Numbered from the stretch's first letter, positions 38,701 through 48,656 are shown. The stretch: DNA of 64,000 nucleotides from Vanilla planifolia (GCA_023846275.1 JAIUJO010000141.1:702001-766000), one strand, 5' to 3'. Numbers and translations: made by a program. Notes: a model not told the origin generated them from the letters alone.

Positions 38701-39555
38701 GCAGTTCAAAATGACTTCTAATTGAGTAGAACCAATCTTTTCTGGACTATCTAAATAAGCTCTTTCCCAACTAAATATTTATTTCGATATTTTAAAATAT
38801 ACTTTGTCAGATTTTTGCATACTTCAAGACATTTTGATTTATGTCTAATTTGAGGATCAATGGTAGTATTCTCAATCTTCTTAGTTCTTGAGACAAAAAT
38901 TTATGTTGTAATTTATTTATTTTCTACAAACTTTTAGCTTTCATTTGGTGATATGGTTATGTAACTCTAAATCTCTACATGCATGGCCTTTACATTGCTT
39001 TTACTTTTTTGTTTTAAAATGATTTAATTTAGTCCATTTACTCATTAAGGTATGTTAATTAAAATTTATAATAATTATTTATCATTACTTATGCTTATTT
39101 AATTATGTAAATAACAATAAGTCCAATTCAAATTTGATTAAGAGAAAAATATATATTGTTGGTCTCATCTTGACAAGTTCTACGAAATAAACTAATTTTT
39201 AATATTTATAAATATTTTGTTTATGTGGTTTAGGCATGATTCATGGGACATTTTTTTGTACCTATTTATATGATCGAGATTGTTACACTATATCTCCATA
39301 GTCTCTTTCAGTGCAACATTTTTATACAATTTATCTTTTTTTTTTAATTTTTTAATTTTGTTATATTAGTATATAACCCTAAATCATTCTTATCGAGACA
39401 TGTATATCCCTTCGATTTGGTAAGATTATGTTGCTTAAATTTATCTTATTTTTATTTTAATATATATATTTAAATAACATAAATAGTAATTTTTTAGTAT
39501 TTTTGCTTTTTGAACGTTTTATCTCACAATAGTTCCAAATAAGCTCTACACAAAT
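35726..39555 (-). repeat. Satellite array, about 415-420-bp monomers, reverse orientation, segment 1
   Basis: About nine diverged tandem monomers. The anchor is the reverse complement of the GAGTGTAACATCC block, typically GGATGTTACAC-x-CTTAGTAT. It recurs near 35,735, 36,156, 36,577, 37,033, 37,455, 37,868, 38,252, 38,443 (short unit), 38,862 and 39,279, mostly 413-422 bp apart. Each monomer also carries a TGACCTTTACATCACTTTGATT-like block. The 37,033 interval is longer because an AT/GT microsatellite expanded inside it. There are no coding frames, and the open frames in this segment are chance. It is interrupted near 39,555 by a copia-type LTR. Confidence 0.85.
36909..36953. repeat. Compound (AT)n(GT)n microsatellite
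   Basis: An AT run of about 17 bp at 36,909-36,925 is followed by GT repeats to about 36,952 with one interrupting TTT. It lies inside one satellite monomer and accounts for that monomer's extra length. Confidence 0.9.
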
Positions 39556-40526
39556 TGAGCATGAGTGGCACTCGCAAGTCCTAGGTTAGGACTCCAACTT
39601 GAACCATGTCTGGTCGAGCTTAGTCTTTGTTTGGTTGCAATCCTAAAACCTAATTGGGGAATGGTATTGAAAGGAAGGAGCTGATAAAACACAAATCAAG
39701 TATGCAATATGTGAGTTCAAGACTATAGTCATTTAAAATTTATATGAATGTAAGTTGTTTAGGCAATTAAATCTCTAACATGCGAGGGTAAGCTAACCCA
39801 AAATTTACCTCAAATTAAAGGAGCTTGATAACCGATCTAAAGAGCATACAACTCAGATATTCTGGAGTTGGGACAAAACGTTTTTCTGAAGTCAAGCACC
39901 TTGATGCCATTGCAGAATCAATGCCATTCAATCATTGATGGAACCACTGATATTTATCCTGCTTGGAAGCTTTTCCTAGAGCTTCAAGTTGGATAGCCAT
40001 AGCCTCATCTAAATTTAATGACTAACAAAATTTCTTTGCACCTTATCCTTGAAACGTGTGGCCCCAAATTTTCTTATTTAAATCTTAAAGTTGAGATCAT
40101 TCCCACATTTATCGATGATCAATTGAATGATCCAAATCTCATCCAATGTTATTAGATGGCCCACATGTAATCCCTCCCTATCAAACCATCCATAACTCAT
40201 CCACTTTTATAGTGCTTGATCTAGGCCCAAAATTTCCCAAGTCTAATCAAACAACTATATTTGATCCTACTAAAATAGCTAATTCCATTGTAGCTATTTG
40301 AGGCAATATGAATCAATTTTGAAAGAAATATTATAAGCAACTTAAAATAGCTTTAATTTATTTTGACAACACATTTTGAAATAATTTTCCTGAACTTTTT
40401 AATGATATTGATAAATATTTTTCAATATAAACACAATCGTTATTAATTAAATTGCCTATAAATGTGAACAAGATTTTAATATCCCAAAGAAGTGTTGTTT
40501 TGTATTCTACTAGTGTAAAACTTTCA

Positions 40527-40540
40527 TTGTAGTTTACTAT
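40527..40540. repeat. LINE target-site duplication, 3' side
   Basis: TTGTAGTTTACTAT, identical to 46,727-46,740. It is adjacent to the poly-A (T-run) end of the LINE, and the host sequence before it is the solo LTR. Confidence 0.95.
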
Positions 40541-40611
40541 TTTTTTTTTTTTGAAATGGATATATCATTATATCAAAAGTGGCAAAGCCACACAAGTTTT
40601 ACAGTAGATCC
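40541..40611 (-). other. LINE 3' UTR and poly-A tail
   Basis: About 59 bp between the RNase H stop codon (40,612-40,614) and a 12-base A tail (T12 on the + strand). No separate polyadenylation cassette is visible apart from the tail. Confidence 0.8.
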
Positions 40612-41103
40612 TCAAGGGGGATCAAACAGAAAATCAGTCAGCAAGAGTTGAATGAGAGGCTGAGGAAGGGATTCCCCAGGACCCCAAATAAACTCATGAG
40701 TACAAGCTCTGTGAGCAACCCAGTCAGCAGGCTCATTTCCCTCCCTGTGGATATGGGAAAACCGGCACGCCTCCATGGCCCTAACATACTGCAAGGAAAC
40801 AGCACACATCCCCTCCCCACTCGGTTTGGTAACCATATCCCGAGCCTCCAGAAGTGCAGCCATCAAATCAGACTGGAATTCAACTGCACGATGTTGGGGG
40901 AGAAACTCCCTCAGGAGATCAAAGGCCATCATTATGGCCTGGACCTCCATCATATCGACAGCCACAGAGAACATCCTCCTGCCGGCCACCACAAGAGGTT
41001 TGCCAGAGCAGTCTCTAATAACAACTCCAAGACCAGCTATGGAATCCCCAACCGCGGCATCACAATTGACCTTGATCCATCCTGTAGGGGGGGGGGAAAC
41101 CAA
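40612..41103 (-). pseudogene. LINE ORF2 C-terminal RNase H segment (out of frame)
   Basis: Contains a complete RNase H domain that would degrade the RNA strand of the RNA/DNA hybrid. Starting at GWIKVNCDAA, the DEDD residues are all present: Asp15 (NCDAA), Glu53 (MEVQAI), Asp79 (QSDL) and Asp127 (PADWVA), numbered from the first codon of this frame. HIHREGN at 117-123 is the conserved outer loop. The segment is in a different frame from the RT part. The break falls in a run of ten C on the coding strand (41,087-41,096), because the preceding frame reads GWFPPP just before it. There is no start codon of its own (the first codon is TTG), so it is the ORF2 tail, not a separate gene. It ends with FLFDPP and TGA. 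Confidence 0.9.
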
Positions 41104-43382
41104 CCGTTCGTAACAAGCAAATCCGAGGACTTGCCAGGATTCCCGCTAGACAGAGATGAATGGATAAGATGCCTCCTGAGGGTGGTGCTTAACTCGAACC
41201 TCACCGTCCGAGACACCGAGCAAAGAGTAGGCACGAAGCCATTGTGAATAAGGGCATTCCTCCTCGACCAGATGTAATACAGGGTGGTAGCAATTGTTGC
41301 CACATGCTGTACCACACCGTCGTGCCGCGCCGCAGAAGAGCTTAAGAATCCACATAGCTTTTCCAAAATTTCAAACCCGAGCGCCACACCCGTGGGCCAG
41401 CCCAACTCGCTCAGCACAAGGCGCGCGTGGCTGGTCCCCCACACGTCCCGGGCACGTGGACAAACCCACAGCGCATGCTGCAGGGTTTCCTCCTCCATGC
41501 AACCGAACGGGCACAGGGGATCACGGCTAATTCCCCGGCGAGCCTTCCATGTCGCCGTAGGCAGAAAATCGCAGGTAGCCCGCCAAAGGAAAATCCGAAC
41601 CCGCGGCAACACCTTTAGCTTCCAGATTCTCCCCGTAGCTTCCTCACGCCGCCGGTTGCCGCCACCAGCAGGGGACGATTTGCGTTTGATCTGTGCATAG
41701 ACGCCGCCACTGTGGACCTTCTCCTTTTCGGTATGCGTCTGGACCAGGCAATCCTGGACGGAGTTCCGAGCACGCGGGAGGTGTCTGATTCTTTCAACAA
41801 GCTCCTCACCCGCCCAGCTGGAGATAGCTTCAAGATTCCACGCGCCGTCGTCCCTGATGCACTCGGCAACGCTTACCGGCCACCTTGTACAGACATTGAT
41901 GAACGTGGGCCAGCAGCAGATAGGCAGAACCCCGATCCAATTGTCCTCCATAAATCTCACCCACCGCCCGTCGCCGATGCGCCACACAAAGCATGAAAAC
42001 GCCGTCGGCATGGCTCCCAGGATCATTTTGCAGACGGCCGAGGCATTCCGGGGTGTCTTCATCAACGGGTCGTCGAACCCGTACTTCCTTCTCATCAAAT
42101 CGACCCATGGTCCGCCCTCGCGCCCAAGGATGCGTTTACAGTTTGCCATCTGCAGGGCCTGGTGCCAAATACGCAAGTCCCGCAGCCCGAGCCCGCCGGC
42201 CGCCTTCGGCGAAGATACACAGTCCCAGGAGGCGTAATGCAGCGTCCGAACGCTGCTTGTGCCGCCCCATAGGAACAGCCTGATTCTGCGTTCAATTGCT
42301 GCAATGGCTCCCACCGGCACCCAGCAGTGGCGCAAAATGTGGTTGGGGATTGCACAGAGAACCGAGGACGCCAGCACCGCCCTTCCAGCAAGCGACAGAA
42401 TCCGTCCGCGCCAGCTGATTACTGTGTTGTCAATTCTTTGGATTAAGGTGCTCAGCTCTTCCTTAGTCACCCGGCGCGCAGTAATGGGGACCCCCAAGTA
42501 CACCAAGGCACGGCCAGTAGTCATTCCGAGCTTCCGTGAGATTAAGCTGGCCCGCTTCTTGCTGAACCTACTGCTGAAGTAGACGTTAGATTTGGACAGG
42601 TTAGCCTTCAATCCAGCGCTGCCCTCAAACTCCCGCAAAATGCGGCGAACTACCCCAGCAGCCGCCCTGGAAGCTGGCGCAAAAATCAGCACATCATCCG
42701 CGAACAGGAGATGGGAAACCAACGGAGTATGCATACCCAGCCTAAATCCGAGCAGCTGCCGGGATTCATAATCCCGTATCATGCACGACAAGTACTCCAT
42801 GGACATGACAAATAGGAAGGGGGATAATGGGCAGCCTTGCCGGAGACCACGACGCGCCGACACCCAGGGAAGCCGCGCTCCATTGATCAGTACAGCGTAC
42901 CTGGGACCAGAAATACATGTGGTAATCCAGTTGCACCAAGTGTCAGGAAACCGCATAGCCTTCATAGTTTCGAATAGAAAATCCCAGCGAACCCTATCAT
43001 AGGCCTGCTCCATGTCAACTTTCACTGCCATAAGGCCGGAGGCAGCGGTGCAAGAACGCATTTTCGATACCATCTCCTGCGCAATATTTATGTTATCTGA
43101 TATACTCCTCCCTGGGACAAAGGCCGCCTGTTCCTGAGACACAAAGCTTGGCAGCAGCGACTTCAGCCTGCCAACAAGAATTCGAGCCACCACTTTAGAA
43201 ATTGTGTTACACAGGCTAATCGGCCTAAAATGCTCTGGGCGGCAAGCACCTTGCTTCTTCGGGATAAGAACCACAAGAGTATCCTTCCAACTCTCCGGCA
43301 TACTACACCCCTCAAAAAATGCCAAAACAGCCTTGATGATGTCCCGATGCGTGACTCTCCAATACCCATTGACAAAATCCAT
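41087..43382 (-). pseudogene. LINE ORF2 reverse transcriptase and zf-RVT segment
   Basis: A long uninterrupted stretch of ORF2, about 760 codons. The RT domain (residues about 30-300 of this frame) has LIPKK, RPISLCN, QAAFVPGRSISDN, KVDMEQAYDRV with the first catalytic Asp, RGLRQGCPLSP, and FADD (about 227-230) with the catalytic pair. It is followed by YLGVP (about 294), LSLAGRAVL and FLWGG. The zf-RVT zinc knuckle lies at about 583-650 (IWKLKVLPRVRIFLWRA, then CPFGC..E-T-x-x-H-x-x-x-x-C). All catalytic residues are intact. It is in the same frame as the endonuclease segment but separated from it by a frameshifted piece. After GWFPPP it runs out of frame and terminates at 41,037. The + strand open frames over this region are shadows. 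Confidence 0.93.
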
Positions 43383-43404
43383 AGTAATGCCGTCAATACC
43401 AGGG

Positions 43405-43748
43405 CGTGGTTCCTTTTAATGCCCCGCATAGCCACCAAAATCTCATCTTCCGTCACTCTTCGGCAAAGACCGGTGCCAGCCTCCTCACTAACAAACCCGG
43501 AGAGCGGGGTGATCAGAGGCAGTGGTTCCATGTAGCTATCTCCCCATTTCCGTTCAAAAAACTCGAAGACAAGACGTCTAATATTGTCGGGAGAGTCCAC
43601 AATATCACCGTCAGCGTCCCGCAAAGAAGTAATGCGGTTCCCCCTATTATGAGCCGATGCCGCGATGTGGAAGAACCTCGAGTTGCAATCCCCAAGTTGC
43701 GCCCAATGTACCTTAGCGCGCTGCCACCACCACTATTCCTCGAGAGCA
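43405..43748 (-). pseudogene. LINE ORF2 linker segment (frameshifted)
   Basis: Joins endonuclease and RT in a third frame. It carries WWWQRAK, GDCNSRFFH and ASAHNRGNRI, then RDADGDIVDSPDNIRRLVFEFF (from 43,624) and MRGIKRNHA, the standard region ahead of plant L1 RT. Its left boundary is a shift within C5 at 43,749-43,753, and its right boundary one within GGG at 43,402-43,404. The two shifts compensate, returning to the endonuclease frame. An in-frame TAG at 43,733-43,735 lies just before WWWQ and is an independent inactivating change. Confidence 0.85.
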
Positions 43749-44870
43749 CCCCCGGTGAAAAGCAGCAACCAAAACACCAAGCCGCATATGGTCCTCATCC
43801 GACAGAGCATCGCTAGATTCCCTGTTTTGGAGCTCATCAATGTCCTGCTCCAACACCTTGTTCCGATCAACAATATTCCCCACCTCCTGACGGCTCCACT
43901 TGCGTAATGCCCATATTGACCGCTTGAATTTTGTCATCACTATCTCCATACTGTCGCCCTTAGCATTCCTCCTCCAGGCCTTCTCCACCACCTGGAAAGA
44001 TTGAGGGAAATCCAGCCACACACTATCGAATAATAGCCTGCTAGATTGCTGCCACTGATCTCCGCCTTCCACCTTAACCAGCAATGGACAATGATCCGAA
44101 CCCAGCCTGCTTAGGTGTTGAACCGAACAATTAGGAAAGGCAATCAGCCCCGCCGAATTCATGAGAGCCCGGTCCAGACGTTCAAGGATACGCGCTCCCC
44201 CCTGCTTCCCATTACTCCAAGTAAATCTGTTGCTGGAAAACCCCAAGTCCACAAGTTGAAGCTCCTGCATAATGTCCGCAAAATCCTGTTGGTCCTTGCC
44301 ATAAAGAAAGCGCCGACCCCCCTGCTTTTCTTCTGGTGCCAAGATCAAATTAAAATCTCCAGCAACTAGCAAAGGCTCATTACTGCCGCCGAAACTCCGT
44401 AAATCTTCCCAAATAATCCGTCGTCTGTGATGGCACCTTGGGCCGTAAACGAAGTAGCAATTCAACCTGCCATCGTGTGAAGTCTTGATAGTGCAAGCCA
44501 TAGTATGAGATGAAGCGCCAGAGACCACAAGCTCCACCTCCTTCCTCCACAGAATAAGAAATCCAGCAGATAGTCCCTCTGAGGGATGTGCCTCAAAATC
44601 CCATCCTCCCCCAAGCAGCCAATTGGCATTTTTTCTGGAGAACTCCACAGCCTTTGTCTCCATTAACGCCACAACAGTAACATTCCTTTCACGGATAAAC
44701 CTGCGCAAATAACTCCTGGACTTCATCTTTTTGATGCCTCTAATGTTCCACACAATGATATTCATCTTCTGCTGCATTACCCTGCTTTCCGCCACCACCG
44801 TAGATGGCCGCTGCGCCCCACGAAGCGCAGCCGTAAGCTGTATGCTAAGCCACACCACCCCCCGCGCCAT
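43713..44870 (-). pseudogene. LINE ORF2 endonuclease segment
   Basis: N-terminal part of ORF2, an exonuclease-endonuclease-phosphatase fold enzyme that nicks target DNA. Visible motifs numbered from the ATG at 44,870: WNIRG (41-45), MET with catalytic Glu71, VYGP (141-144), GDFN (171-174), LERLDRAL (229-236), and SDHCPLL with catalytic Asp259/His260. The likely real start is the ATG at 44,765, because the fold begins MNIIVWNIRG and the preceding 35 residues have no family match. ORF1 ends at 44,932, so the two frames are separated by 166 bp (or 61 bp if 44,870 is used). The frame goes wrong after FHRG at 43,749-43,753. Confidence 0.92.
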
Positions 44871-44931
44871 TGGGCGGCTCCTTCTCCCGAGCCATCAAGG
44901 ATTCTGTCAGCTTCCCCTTGATTCCACCCCT

Positions 44932-46296
44932 TCAAGATTCCTGCTTCGCACCATCCGCCCCCACGCTCCGGTCTCCAGGGCCCATCGCGAATTGAGCTCG
45001 GCTCCTGGTAGGTGAGCCTCGCCTTGATCTGCTCCTCCCACGTTCCCTTGAGCGACTGACCTCCCGGGAAAAGCCGGCATGCATCCTCCCACGGGTTCTT
45101 TGAGTATCCTTCCTGGGTCCATGACTAGCCATGGCCGCCGGATCCTTGCGAACATCAGCACCGGTCTTCCTCCGTTTGTGTTGGACTAGCATCCAAGGCC
45201 CAAATCCGTGCGCTTCTCCTGTAGCCTCGGTGGGGGTATCTCCTCCATTCCTCTGTTCCACGTTTGTCTTCATTCCCGAGCATGCACTCTGTCCGGGCTG
45301 AGACACCACCTTCATAACCTGCCCAATGCATTGGCTAGCAAGATGTCCCTCGCGACCGCATGAGAAACAAACCCTCGGCAATCCCTCGTATTCAAACTTT
45401 TGGTAGGTCCTTCCGTAGTCGCCTTTTATCCAAACTCCCGGCTTCAGAGGTTTCGAGAGGTCTGTGCGAATACATACCCGTGCATATGACGATCTCTCCA
45501 TAGCCGCCGTCCACCCATCGAGAAGGAACGGATCCCCTATAGCCTTCGCAATCCGCAGTATGTTGTCCGTATCCCAGTAGATCAGGGGAAGACCGGGAAA
45601 CCGCACCCAAATCGGCGCGCACATGGCGTGGGAGTCACCGGGACTGAACTTATGCGACCAAACATCCAGGCCCATGGCTTGGCCGGCAATTTGCCACTGC
45701 CCCCCGAGCCACACTTCATTCCTTTCCTCCTGTGATACGAAGTGTAAGCAGAAACAATTTGCGGATAGATCAAACACTTTAAAGTTCGTGTGGTGGCCCC
45801 AGCGATTGAGCAGTACTCTGGCGATCATCGGAAAGGGCAGCGTGTTACCGAATATACGGCCTACCAGGTCATATTTGTGGAAATCGATTCGCCGTTGGTA
45901 GGCTTCAGAAGAAACTACGACTTCACCATCCTCCGCCACATCCGGGACCGCAGCAGCACGCTCCTTGACATCGACATTAGCCGGCCGAGCAGAGGTGTTC
46001 ACCAGGTTGCCATTCTGGACGTTGCGGGCTATCAATACCTCTCTGAAGCTGGCCTTAGCAGGTAAATGTTCCGCAGCCCTATGAGTCTCCGCTTCTCCGG
46101 TACTATTGTTCTCCTCCGTGACCCCCTCTCTCGTCACCCCGTAATCGACCGCCAGTGCGGCTCCGTCAGTAGGAGGAAGAACCCCGTCAAGTGGCTGTCC
46201 AGCTTCAGACGATGATGAAGCACATTCCCTCGCCGGGGAGTTGCTAGCCGTGGTCCTTGGGCGCCGGCTGCTCCTGCGTAGTACACTTCCCACCAT
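44932..46296 (-). CDS. LINE ORF1 protein (DUF4283 + CCHC zinc knuckle)
   Basis: An intact frame of 454 codons with an ATG start. ORF1 proteins bind the element RNA and are needed for retrotransposition. Layout: a charged, disordered N-terminus (1-130); DUF4283 domain (about 140-250) with YDLVGRIFG, HHTNFKVFDL and WQIAGQAMGLDVW; APIWVRFPGLPLIYW and the SYARVCIRTDL segment (to about 300); zinc knuckle C310-x2-C313-x4-H318-x4-C323; GPWMLVQHKRRK (about 366-377), a typical plant LINE ORF1 motif; and a basic SR/RG-rich tail (about 398-432). No stop or frameshift interrupts it, unlike ORF2. Minus-strand open frames overlapping it (45,392-45,622 and 45,582-45,773) are shadows. Confidence 0.95.
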   Translation of the reverse strand: MVGSVLRRSSRRPRTTASNSPARECASSSSEAGQPLDGVLPPTDGAALAVDYGVTREGVTEENNSTGEAETHRAAEHLPAKASFREVLIARNVQNGNLVNTSARPANVDVKERAAAVPDVAEDGEVVVSSEAYQRRIDFHKYDLVGRIFGNTLPFPMIARVLLNRWGHHTNFKVFDLSANCFCLHFVSQEERNEVWLGGQWQIAGQAMGLDVWSHKFSPGDSHAMCAPIWVRFPGLPLIYWDTDNILRIAKAIGDPFLLDGWTAAMERSSYARVCIRTDLSKPLKPGVWIKGDYGRTYQKFEYEGLPRVCFSCGREGHLASQCIGQVMKVVSQPGQSACSGMKTNVEQRNGGDTPTEATGEAHGFGPWMLVQHKRRKTGADVRKDPAAMASHGPRKDTQRTRGRMHAGFSREVSRSRERGRSRSRRGSPTRSRAQFAMGPGDRSVGADGAKQES

Positions 46297-46726
46297 CGTT
46301 AGGGCTGCAGGTCCCTTGGCGCTGCGACAGGGGTGAAGAGTCTGGTGTTCCTCAGGATCACGATCTAATTAATCGTGTCCCAGCACACCCCGCGTAACCA
46401 AAATTCGAAATCAAACCCGGCAACGTGCCGTTTGACAGAAATCCCGTCTCCCGCCACTCGCCACCGTGCCGTCCACGTGGTGGAGGCGATGCCAGGCCCA
46501 CCCCGCGGCCCTCAGTCTCCACCTCCGCCTGCGCCTCCGGTCCTTCAGTAAGGTTCGGCTGCACCTCGGGTAAAGCTCCCATCCCAGATGAGGCCCGATC
46601 CCCTCCGGCGCGTTCCAGACAGCTGCGGCACCGGTACTACTGCCTTTGATCACCGCTCGCCTCCTCCCGCTCCCGCACCGCTCAGCACCGCACCGCTCAG
46701 CACCTCACCGTTCCAGACCCAATCTC
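46297..46726 (-). promoter_or_regulatory. LINE 5' UTR / presumed internal promoter region
   Basis: About 430 bp of GC-rich sequence between the 5' end and the ORF1 ATG. Full-length LINEs carry an internal promoter here, but no specific element could be identified. A perfect 15-bp direct repeat GCACCGCTCAGCACC lies at 46,675-46,689 and 46,690-46,704, close to the 5' end. Short open frames (for example 46,411-46,653) have no family match. Confidence 0.5.
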
Positions 46727-46740
46727 TTGTAGTTTACTAT
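46727..46740. repeat. LINE target-site duplication, 5' side
   Basis: TTGTAGTTTACTAT, a perfect copy of 40,527-40,540. It marks the 5' end of the LINE at 46,726. The solo-LTR sequence resumes with GACTTAATAC. Confidence 0.95.
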
Positions 46741-47240
46741 GACTTAATACTACTACAAATTAAAAATTCTTCTTTTTAAGTCTAGCACTTTTAAATTTCA
46801 TTTTCATACTTCTCTTAATAATTTTGAGCTCATTGTGTCTCAATAAATTTTTAGCATGCATAAAAAAATCCGAATTTGAGTTGAGCTTAAAAAACCCTAG
46901 GTTATATTTGAATAAGGAAAAGAAAATGGATTGGTGGTGAATCACAATAAAACATCTCAAGTAGGTAGGACATTGAAGAAAAAATCTTAAGCTGTAAGTC
47001 TTTTAATAAAAGTCTTTCCTTGAATTTAGAGTGGTTGTAGGTCTTAGCTTGAATTAACATATCTAAACAGTTTTGTGTACCACTTTAATTTTATTTTTTA
47101 TTTCGTCAATTACAAAAACTAGGAATTAGTAGTAATATAATTTTTTTAAACAATTTTTAAAAAATAACTACTTTTAAAAAATTGTTAAAATGTTTTAAAA
47201 TACATGATCTACACCCTCTCATAGGATTTATGCACAAATA

Positions 47241-48630
47241 TTTTACTTTAAGATGTTACACTAAAACTCTATAGTGCCTTGTAATGTAGCTTTCTTATAC
47301 AATTTATTTTAATTCCTCAAAATTTTATGTTGATTTGTTCATGGAACTATGTTGTTCTAAATATCATTACAGTTAAATTTTACATCACATTGATTTTGTC
47401 ATATTATATTACTTCAATTTATTTCATTTTAGATTTAATAAATACTTACTTAACATTAAAATAATAATTTACAATAATTTATGGATTTTTTTGTTTGATA
47501 ATTCATATTAACTCCAAACAATGTTCGATTAAGACAAAACAAATGTTGTTAGAAGTGTCTCGATGGACTTTATCTAATTAAATATGATTTTCATAATTTT
47601 AAAAATTTTATTAAGACTTTGATATGCTTTATGAGACATATTCATTCTTACGAGATTTATTGATTGAGAATGTTGCGTTCAACCCTTTTAATATCTGGGA
47701 ATGTAGCTTTCCCGTTAAACTTATTAAAGCCTTCAATTCTTCCAATTTTACTTGATTATGTTACAATAAAACCATAATTCCCCAGTTGTGTGACCTTTAC
47801 ATCACTTTAATTTTCTTATATTAAATTATTTTAATTTAACTTATTTTAACTTTTATATGAATCAATTTAATATCATAATAATAAATTTTTGTTTTTTGTA
47901 TTTAATAATTTTTATAATTCACAACAATTCCAAATGAGGTTTGATTGAGATAGAACAATGTTCTTTTTCATAGTGCTAAATATTTTATTTTTTACATCTT
48001 TTTTATATTTTTAGGATATATTTTGATTAGTACCTAATTTTAGGTTAAGATAATTCACTCCATCTCCTCATTATCATAGAATACAACTTTCTCATATTCT
48101 TTATCTTATTTATGAATTTTTTTCCTTTAATTTAGTTGCATTCTAATTTAACTGTAAAACTCCTTTCATCTATTTTTCTTATAGCATTAATTTACTTGCA
48201 TTACATTGCTTTAATTTATCTCATTTTAATTATAATATATATTTATTCATTATTAAAATAATAAATTATTGCCTTTTTGTTTACTTACTTTTGCTATTTG
48301 TTATAATTTGAAATAAGTTTAGATAGTGACAAAACAAACATGGTTAGGCTAATCTCAATAAGCTCTCTCAAATTAGGAATTAATTTTTTTTGAAATATTT
48401 TTTTTTTCGATATTTTGGCTTGTTTTGTTAGATATGTTCATGAATACCTTATAAGATAATTGAGCTTGTTACACTCAATGTTCTTAGTATCTTATAATTT
48501 AAAGTTTTAATGAAACTTTTCTTCTTTTTTAAATTCTTTCATCTTTATTTAACTATATTACTTGAAACTCTAATTCTATAATATTATAACCATTATATCA
48601 CTTTGATTTGGTTATATTATAATGCTTCAA
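47241..48630 (-). repeat. Satellite array, reverse orientation, segment 2
   Basis: Continuation of the reverse-oriented array after the LTR/LINE insertion. Anchors lie near 47,252, 47,668, 48,048 and 48,464. The GTGTGACCTTTACATCAC block at 47,790 is the reverse complement of the GTGATGTAAAGGCCACAT block in the forward monomers (for example 59,055), which proves the same family. The segment ends at the orientation switch. Confidence 0.85.
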
Positions 48631-48656
48631 TTTATCTTAAGCAATAAAATATGACC
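48610..48656. repeat. Inverted junction of the satellite array
   Basis: The left arm GGTTATATTATAATGC (48,610-48,625) is the near reverse complement of the right arm GCAATAAAATATGACC (48,641-48,656), 13 of 16 positions matching. The 15-bp spacer is TTCAATTTATCTTAA. Monomers run in reverse orientation to the left and forward to the right, and both arms use the same part of the monomer, so the array folds back on itself here. Confidence 0.75.

Larger units (their letters stand above)
40541..46726 (-). mobile_element. Full-length plant L1-type LINE with RNase H domain
   Basis: A non-LTR retrotransposon of 6.19 kb on the minus strand. It has a 5' region, ORF1 (DUF4283 plus CCHC knuckle), ORF2 (endonuclease, RT, zf-RVT, RNase H), a short 3' UTR and a poly-A tail (12 T on the + strand at 40,541-40,552). 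It is bounded by a perfect 14-bp target-site duplication and has an undamaged 5' end, so it is full length. Base composition is strikingly GC- and CpG-rich against AT-rich surroundings, with sharp edges at the duplications. Plant L1 elements with a C-terminal archaeal-type RNase H are a known lineage. ORF1 is intact and ORF2 is broken, so it could not retrotranspose on its own as read. Confidence 0.95.
39555..47240 (+). mobile_element. Lone copia-type LTR split by a LINE
   Basis: Two pieces, 39,555-40,540 and 46,741-47,240, together about 1.5 kb, resemble the LTRs of the copia element at 11.4-20.65 kb. Shared landmarks are the CCATAACT-ATCC block (40,189 versus 12,608), the AAAACCCTAG block (46,890 versus 20,322), the TCCTTGAATTTAGAGTGGTTGTAGGTC block (47,021 versus 20,412), and an end in ACACCCTCTCATAGGATTTA (47,209) like CACCCTCTTACAAGATTTA (13,500). 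The 3' half matches best and the 5' half only loosely, so it is a different subfamily or a truncated copy. No gag or pol flanks it, so it is a solo LTR or fragment. No target duplication was found, and about 120 bp of satellite monomer seems missing at the insertion site. Confidence 0.6.

Noticed and set aside
41037..41086. The last codons of the long RT frame as a genuine protein C-terminus
   Set aside because: They follow the C10 frame break and overlap the RNase H coding sequence in the wrong frame, so they are out-of-frame read-through.
40579..41247. A 222-codon + strand open frame, plus several others of 70-140 codons, across 40.6-46.6 kb
   Set aside because: They are antisense to clear LINE domains (RNase H, RT, endonuclease, ORF1). 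Long antisense frames arise easily in GC-rich coding DNA, and none shows a family motif.
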